Shown one piece after another: positions 59,480 to 64,000 of a stretch of 64,000 nucleotides of DNA (the first letter of the stretch is position 1; the number at the start of each line of letters is the position of its first letter). Below the pieces are notes generated by a model. The model did not search any database and was not told the origin of the DNA. It saw only the letters and a program-made list of their open reading frames with translations. The position numbers were made by a program, and so were the translations under genes. Source of the DNA: Eudorina sp. 2006-703-Eu-15 (Eukaryota; Chlorophyta; Chlorophyceae; Chlamydomonadales; Volvocaceae); assembly GCA_003117195.1 (NCBI GenBank), contig BDSI01000030.1, positions 673,211-737,210 of the forward strand, read 5' to 3'.

Positions 59480-59700
59480 GGATGTGGGCCGGGGGATGGG
59501 GGGCGAGGGGGAGAAGGGATCTGATGTGGTCGGGGGATGGGAGGCGAGGGGGAGAAGGGATCTGATGTGGTCGGGGGATGGGGGGCGAGGGGGAGAAGGG
59601 ATCTGATGTGGGTCGGGGGATGGGGGGCGAGGGGGAGAAGGGATCTGATGTGGTCGGGGGATGGGGGGCGAGGGGGAGAAGGGATCTGATGTGGGTCGGG
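59480..59700. repeat. 41-42-bp minisatellite after the methyltransferase stop
   Basis: About five copies of a GGGGGATGGGGGGCGAGGGGG-containing unit that ends GAAGGGATCTGATGTGG. They start a few bases after the TGA, so the array lies in the 3' UTR. Confidence 0.95.
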
Positions 59701-60158
59701 CGGAAACCTGACCGGCGTGAGGAGGGATTGCTTGTGGCGGTGGTGGCCAGGTGTCGAACGGATGCAGCAGAAGAGCAGGTCAAGTTACGGCGCACGCCCA
59801 GACGGGATTCTCGGGGCCTGCCAGGAGAGACCCCTGAGCCTGGAATTCTCGGGGCATCGAGAGGACCGCATTGGGTCGTGCATCATGATTGGCCACTGGA
59901 GTTTTGAGATGCGGGCACCACCGCGGTGTGCAGAGTGGGAACCCGAGCGTGGCGAGTGGTGGTAACAGTGTGCTCTGGTATCCATTCAAAGGTCGACGGC
60001 GTGCCACACCTCACATGTACGAAGGTGTGACGTACTGCTTGCTGCACTCCGACTTTAACAACAAGGGTTGCACCGGATGTGGGCCGGTTGGGTACGATCT
60101 GCCAGGCCCAATGCATGTGAAGACAGGCTCATGACCATTTCCTTAGTTATTTCTATTT

Positions 60159-60163
60159 GTAAT
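60159..60163 (+). terminator. TGTAA poly(A) signal of the methyltransferase gene
   Basis: TGTAA in the context TATTTGTAATTGCCG, 683 bp after the stop at 59476. It is the first match on this strand and has a plausible 3' UTR length. Confidence 0.5.
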
Positions 60164-60176
60164 TGCCGTAAAATCG

Positions 60177-62300
60177 TTTGTTGATAGCGTCTTGGTGGTG
60201 ACTTGGTGGGTTTGCCGCCGGGATCCGGCTTTGTTTCAGATTACTACCGATCGTCCGTACAGCTGGCCAGAAGACATGCTTCAAGAAGCATTGCGGGTAG
60301 TATGATGTACTTGCAGAGGAGATCCGTGCAAGCGGAATCAACGAAAATCAACGAAAGCGCGCACGCACATCCTTGCGCACATGTGCTCGGATCAGTCATT
60401 CATGAAATGCCTTACACGGCATAGGTCCGAAACGCAATATGAAATATCGAAGCGCGAACACACAGCAGCAGCAAGAGAACGGGAAACGCCGCGGCATACT
60501 TCAACCCCTGCTGATGAAGAAACGCCTCCGCGCCACGATTTAAAGCGCATTTTTCCGTAAAATACCGTACGCCGACTTCCCCTCGGCGAGACCCAGGCCC
60601 CCGTTGCACCGGCCCTTGCCGCAGCGACAGCATCGCCGCCGCCATGCCTTACTCCTCATTAAAACCATCGTCCATATCCACCGCCAACCTGGCCAACCCA
60701 AACTCTGGCACTGAACTCTCCCGCTTCGGGGCTGCTGTGGTCAGGCGGTGCAGGCCCCGCTGACCGCCAACCAACTGCCCACCTCGTCCCCAGCCTGGCA
60801 GCGCACGCAACCAAAAACCTGGGCAGCGTCGGACAGCAGCGACGGGTCTCGTCCATGATATTTGCCCCCTCCAGCAGGCCATACCGCCTGACCTTCCCCG
60901 CCCCCCACCGATACTAGTTTTGTCTCTCTCTTCGCAGTTTCTCCCTGACCTACAAGGTAACCACAACCTCCGCATACATCCGCAATGCCAAGCCTGTCCG
61001 CCTCGCCCGCCAACTCCCGTTATCCACGCCGTCATCTAGTAGCTCGGGGGCTCACTCACTTGACCGGCCGCACGGCCGCACACGACCACCTCACACCGCT
61101 TCACACGCACATCTCAACACTCACCGCCCGCGAGTATGGGGGCCCTGCTCCCCTGAAGGCCTTCACCCCCCACCCCCAAGCAGCCCTCGCTCCCCGGGCC
61201 CCAGTGTGCAAGACGATCTGGGTTTCCATCATCCGCCTGGGCAGCACTTGCACTGGGCGAAGAAACGACAACCCGACACGATATGTCCACCGAGGCATAC
61301 GCGACCCTAGCCCCACCATCAGCGCCATTTTCCCCTCAGCGTGTCGACGTGATGTCGTCACCATTATTCAACGCCCAGCGCGGGTGACCGTGCGCACTTT
61401 CCCACACCAAGGGAGCGCGCGCACCCAGCCGAGCCGCCATGTAGTCCAGGGACACCACCCCATCGCACTAGGACAATCAGATGCGAGTGCCATCGCAAGG
61501 CTACACCAACAGCAGCTGGTCCCTCTGGGGCCTCTCTACCCCTCAACTGCCGTTAGCGTGGCGGCACACTCCATTCGCGCCCCCACACAGCATACCGGCA
61601 GTTGCAGGAGAATGCGACGTATCCTTTCATGTGAGCCAAATATGCCAACATATAATCGTACACCATCATATGGCCACGCAGCAGCGCACAGCAAACACCA
61701 CCACAAGCAACAAAGACAGCAATCAAAAAACCGTGCATAGGTAACCAGCGCCCAAACTGGCCCCTGGGCCAGTCGAGAGGCAAGCACGAGTGTCGGCTCG
61801 GCGAGAGTGGAAAGGTACAGCAGCGACCTCTTCGCATAAACAGCAGAAGGGCCACAAAAATCACCGGTGAACAAGTCGAGAGGGCTTGATGAGCGGTTGC
61901 CGGAGCATAGTCACGTACGCATTTCGGGACGGGTGCTGCCCACGGCAATCAAGGACGCATAGAAAAGCAGCGTTACTTACGCAACAATCCCATCTGCGCA
62001 CTTCCAATGGAAGTGCCCAAAGCATGCGTCGCCTTTGATACTGACAGTATCCTACACGACAGGCCTCTTGACGCTCGGGTTCGCAGCAAACCCCCGCGCG
62101 CGCAGCTGGGGGCCGCTAGAGCTCTTCCGATCCTGCACCCCGAACCAGCTGCGGCAGGATTTCTGGACCGCGCGCCTGCAAGCCCGATGCCACCATCCTG
62201 AGGATGACCGACTGCATCGCCCTCTGCCCATGCAGCCACACGCGCTCACAACCGGATAGTGCTGCTTCCTTTCCGGGCTCCCGCCCCTCTGCCGAGTCCC
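60177..62300. other. 3' flank / possible long 3' UTR of glutamyl-tRNA reductase, with a small ORF
   Basis: No recognised gene. On the minus strand a good donor, GCGTAAGTAAC, occurs near 61977, suggesting a possible 3'-UTR intron or an extra exon. A 77-codon minus-strand ORF (60645-60412) has a hydrophobic C-terminal segment, YAAAFPVLLLLLC, and ends in GTGTAA. That TGTAA (60416-60412) is the first minus-strand poly(A)-like signal after the reductase stop. Confidence 0.35.
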
Positions 62301-63943
62301 TCACTGCTTGCCCGCCATTGACGTCACGTCCACCTGCGACAGCTGGAACATCCGCTCCAGCGCCTCCATGTTCGCGAGCGTCTGGCCCACGGCGTCCGGA
62401 TCCGTGCCGTCGCACCGAAGTGCCGTCATGGGGCCGTGCAAGAGCTTGTTGACAATACCCTTGCTGAGCTCCTCCACGGCCTTGAGCTGCTTCTTGCTTA
62501 GCCCCTCGCCCAGCTTGCTGACCGCCTTCTCAAACTCCGAAGCCCTGATCGCCTCCGCCTTACTGCGCAGCGCCTTGATGGTAGGCACCGTCTCAAGAGA
62601 GTCACGCCAGGCCTCAAAGGCGCGTTGCTCCTCCCGGATCAGGACCTCCGCCTCCGCGGCCGCCTGCGCGCGGCCCTCCTTGTTGGCTGCCACCACCTCC
62701 TTGAGGTCGTCGACGTTGTACACAATCGCGTGCTCCAGCTCGTTGATCTGCGGGGCGATGTTGCGCGGCACCGAGATGTCGACAAAGCGGCGCTTCGAAC
62801 CGACAATCTCGCTCGGGGCGGCCATCTTGAGCACATCGTCCTTCAGGATGAGCAGCTCCTCGCTGCCAGAGGCCGCGAAGATCACGTCCGAAGCCTCCAC
62901 GCATGCCATCAGCTCGGGCATGAGCTTAATGTTGAACTTGACCTCCGGAAACTCCTCCGCCAGGGCCTGGGCGCGAGGCAAGCTGCGGTTCAGGACCGTC
63001 ACCTCCTTGCAGCCCTTGGATTGGAGGTGCTTCACCAGCAGCGTCGACATCTTGCCGGCGCCGATGATGCACACCTTGGCATCGGCCCAGTTGTGGGTCG
63101 GGAGCTTCAGCTGGGCAAGCTCCACTGCGGCGCTGCTGACGGAGACGCTGCCGGTGCTGATTGAGGTCTCCGCGCGGACACGCTTGCCGGCCGTGATCGC
63201 CTGCTTGAAGAGACCATTCAGGTGGCGCCCGAAGCCCGGGCAGTTCTGGCCAACCTTATAGACCTGGCGGACCTGCGCGAGGATCTGGCCCTCGCCCATC
63301 ACGAGCGAGTCCAGACCACCGGACACGCGCATCAGGTGATGCGTCGCGTCACGGTCACGCAGCAGGAAAAGATAGGGACGCAGCTCCTCCAGAGGAACGC
63401 CGCTGGTCCGGGAAAGCCACTCCTCCACCTCGCGGACACCACGGTGCCACGACAGACCGACCACATAAAGCTCCATGCGATTGCAGGTCGAGAGAACGGC
63501 CGCTTCCTCAATATGCGGGAACTGGCACAGCTCCTCAATCGCACGAGGCCATTCAGCCTCAGGGACAGCGAGCTTCTCACGAAGCTCGACCGGCGCGTTG
63601 TGGATGGTCAGGCCAATAGCGATAATGCTGCTCTTCTGGTCGCCAGCATACCCTATAAATGAAGGTATTCTTGTAACTTTGTTTGCAAGGATTACGTGCA
63701 GTCACTCGTGGAAACAAACCACTTACGATTGACGGCCTGCTGTTTCAGCTGCTCCAGCGCCTTCTTGCTGCTTTCCAGGTGCGAGGCAGGCAACTTAGTG
63801 GTAGAGTTGACAACAGCATTAGCAACGGCCACTGCCTGAAGCGCACGCTGAGAGGGTCCCTTGTGGACTGGAGCGACCGCTGGCACGAGACCGCCGATGC
63901 GGCCCGTAGCACAGCGGCCCTGGCAACGCTGCATGGTCTGCAT
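62301..63943 (-). CDS. HEMA: Glutamyl-tRNA reductase, plastid
   Basis: Two exons on the minus strand, 63943-63727 and 63652-62301, joined AATC|GTAAGT ... TATAG|GG to give NRYAGDQKSS (522 residues, which I recall as the Chlamydomonas length). The enzyme reduces glutamyl-tRNA(Glu) to glutamate-1-semialdehyde with NADPH, the first committed step of tetrapyrrole synthesis. The catalytic cysteine is C129 in LSTCNRMELY. The substrate-pocket segment HHLMRVSGGLDSLVMGEGQI, GLFKQAITAGKRVRAET, the NADPH motif CIIGAGKMSTLL, FVDISVPRNIAP and a helical C-terminal dimerisation region are all present. The first 70 residues form a typical Ala/Arg/Val-rich plastid transit peptide. Start ATG 63943; a second Met is three codons later. 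Only 57 bp of upstream sequence is in the window. Confidence 0.96.
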
Positions 63944-64000
63944 TGCTCCTAACTGTCAAGCAAAACGACTGTGGGTGCGAGAGCTACCGAACAGTGACGA

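Noticed and set aside
1..64000. Integrated virus, transposon or bacterial-type system
   Set aside because: No transposase, integrase, reverse transcriptase, capsid, CRISPR or toxin-antitoxin motif was recognised on either strand.

Overview
This window is nuclear DNA of a green alga, almost certainly a volvocine (Chlamydomonas/Volvox-type) species. The evidence is GC-rich, intron-dense genes with third codon positions mostly G or C, TGTAA-type poly(A) signals, an SPPP hydroxyproline-rich cell-wall-type stretch, a docking-complex coiled-coil protein of the kind used in flagella, and a plastid-targeted glutamyl-tRNA reductase. No bacterial operon, viral gene, CRISPR array or complete transposon was recognised. 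Gene models were built by hand: splice sites were chosen by GT/AG signals, reading-frame phase and family alignment from memory, so single exon ends may be off.

Layout: 1-11455 (+) is the 3' part of a giant membrane protein (IPT/TIG, two G8 domains, beta-helix repeats, Pro-rich stalk, one membrane span, long tail). 14905-16831 (-) is a DEDDh 3'-5' exonuclease, divergent from an F-box-like/LRR protein at 17084-19714 (+). Three minus-strand genes follow: 5-methylthioribose kinase (19900-23300), cytosolic-type prolidase (24328-29994, 11 exons) and an ODA docking-complex/CCDC63-CCDC114-like coiled-coil protein (31461-37973). Divergent from the last is a DUF1338/2-oxoadipate dioxygenase-decarboxylase (39292-43896, +). 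An intron-containing tRNA-Ser(CGA) lies at 44395-44490, with a perfect 46-bp palindrome just beyond it. 44.6-52.2 kb is mostly non-coding or low-complexity, with one doubtful ORF. A Gfo/Idh/MocA oxidoreductase (52181-57002, -) is divergent from a SAM methyltransferase with a thylakoid-lumen-type leader (57298-59476, +). The window ends with glutamyl-tRNA reductase (62301-63943, -).

The genes do not form one pathway. Loose themes are amino-acid salvage and turnover (methylthioribose kinase, prolidase, 2-oxoadipate enzyme) and plastid function (glutamyl-tRNA reductase, the leader-bearing methyltransferase). Introns and spacers are rich in micro- and minisatellites, and two short words (GACCC-RY-GGGTC and GTACGGCA) recur far more often than base composition predicts. 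I did not find a convincing new multi-gene system. The most unusual items are the algal fibrocystin-like protein with a hydroxyproline-type stalk, the perfect palindrome beside the tRNA, the dispersed palindromic word, and a duplicated splice donor in the kinase gene.
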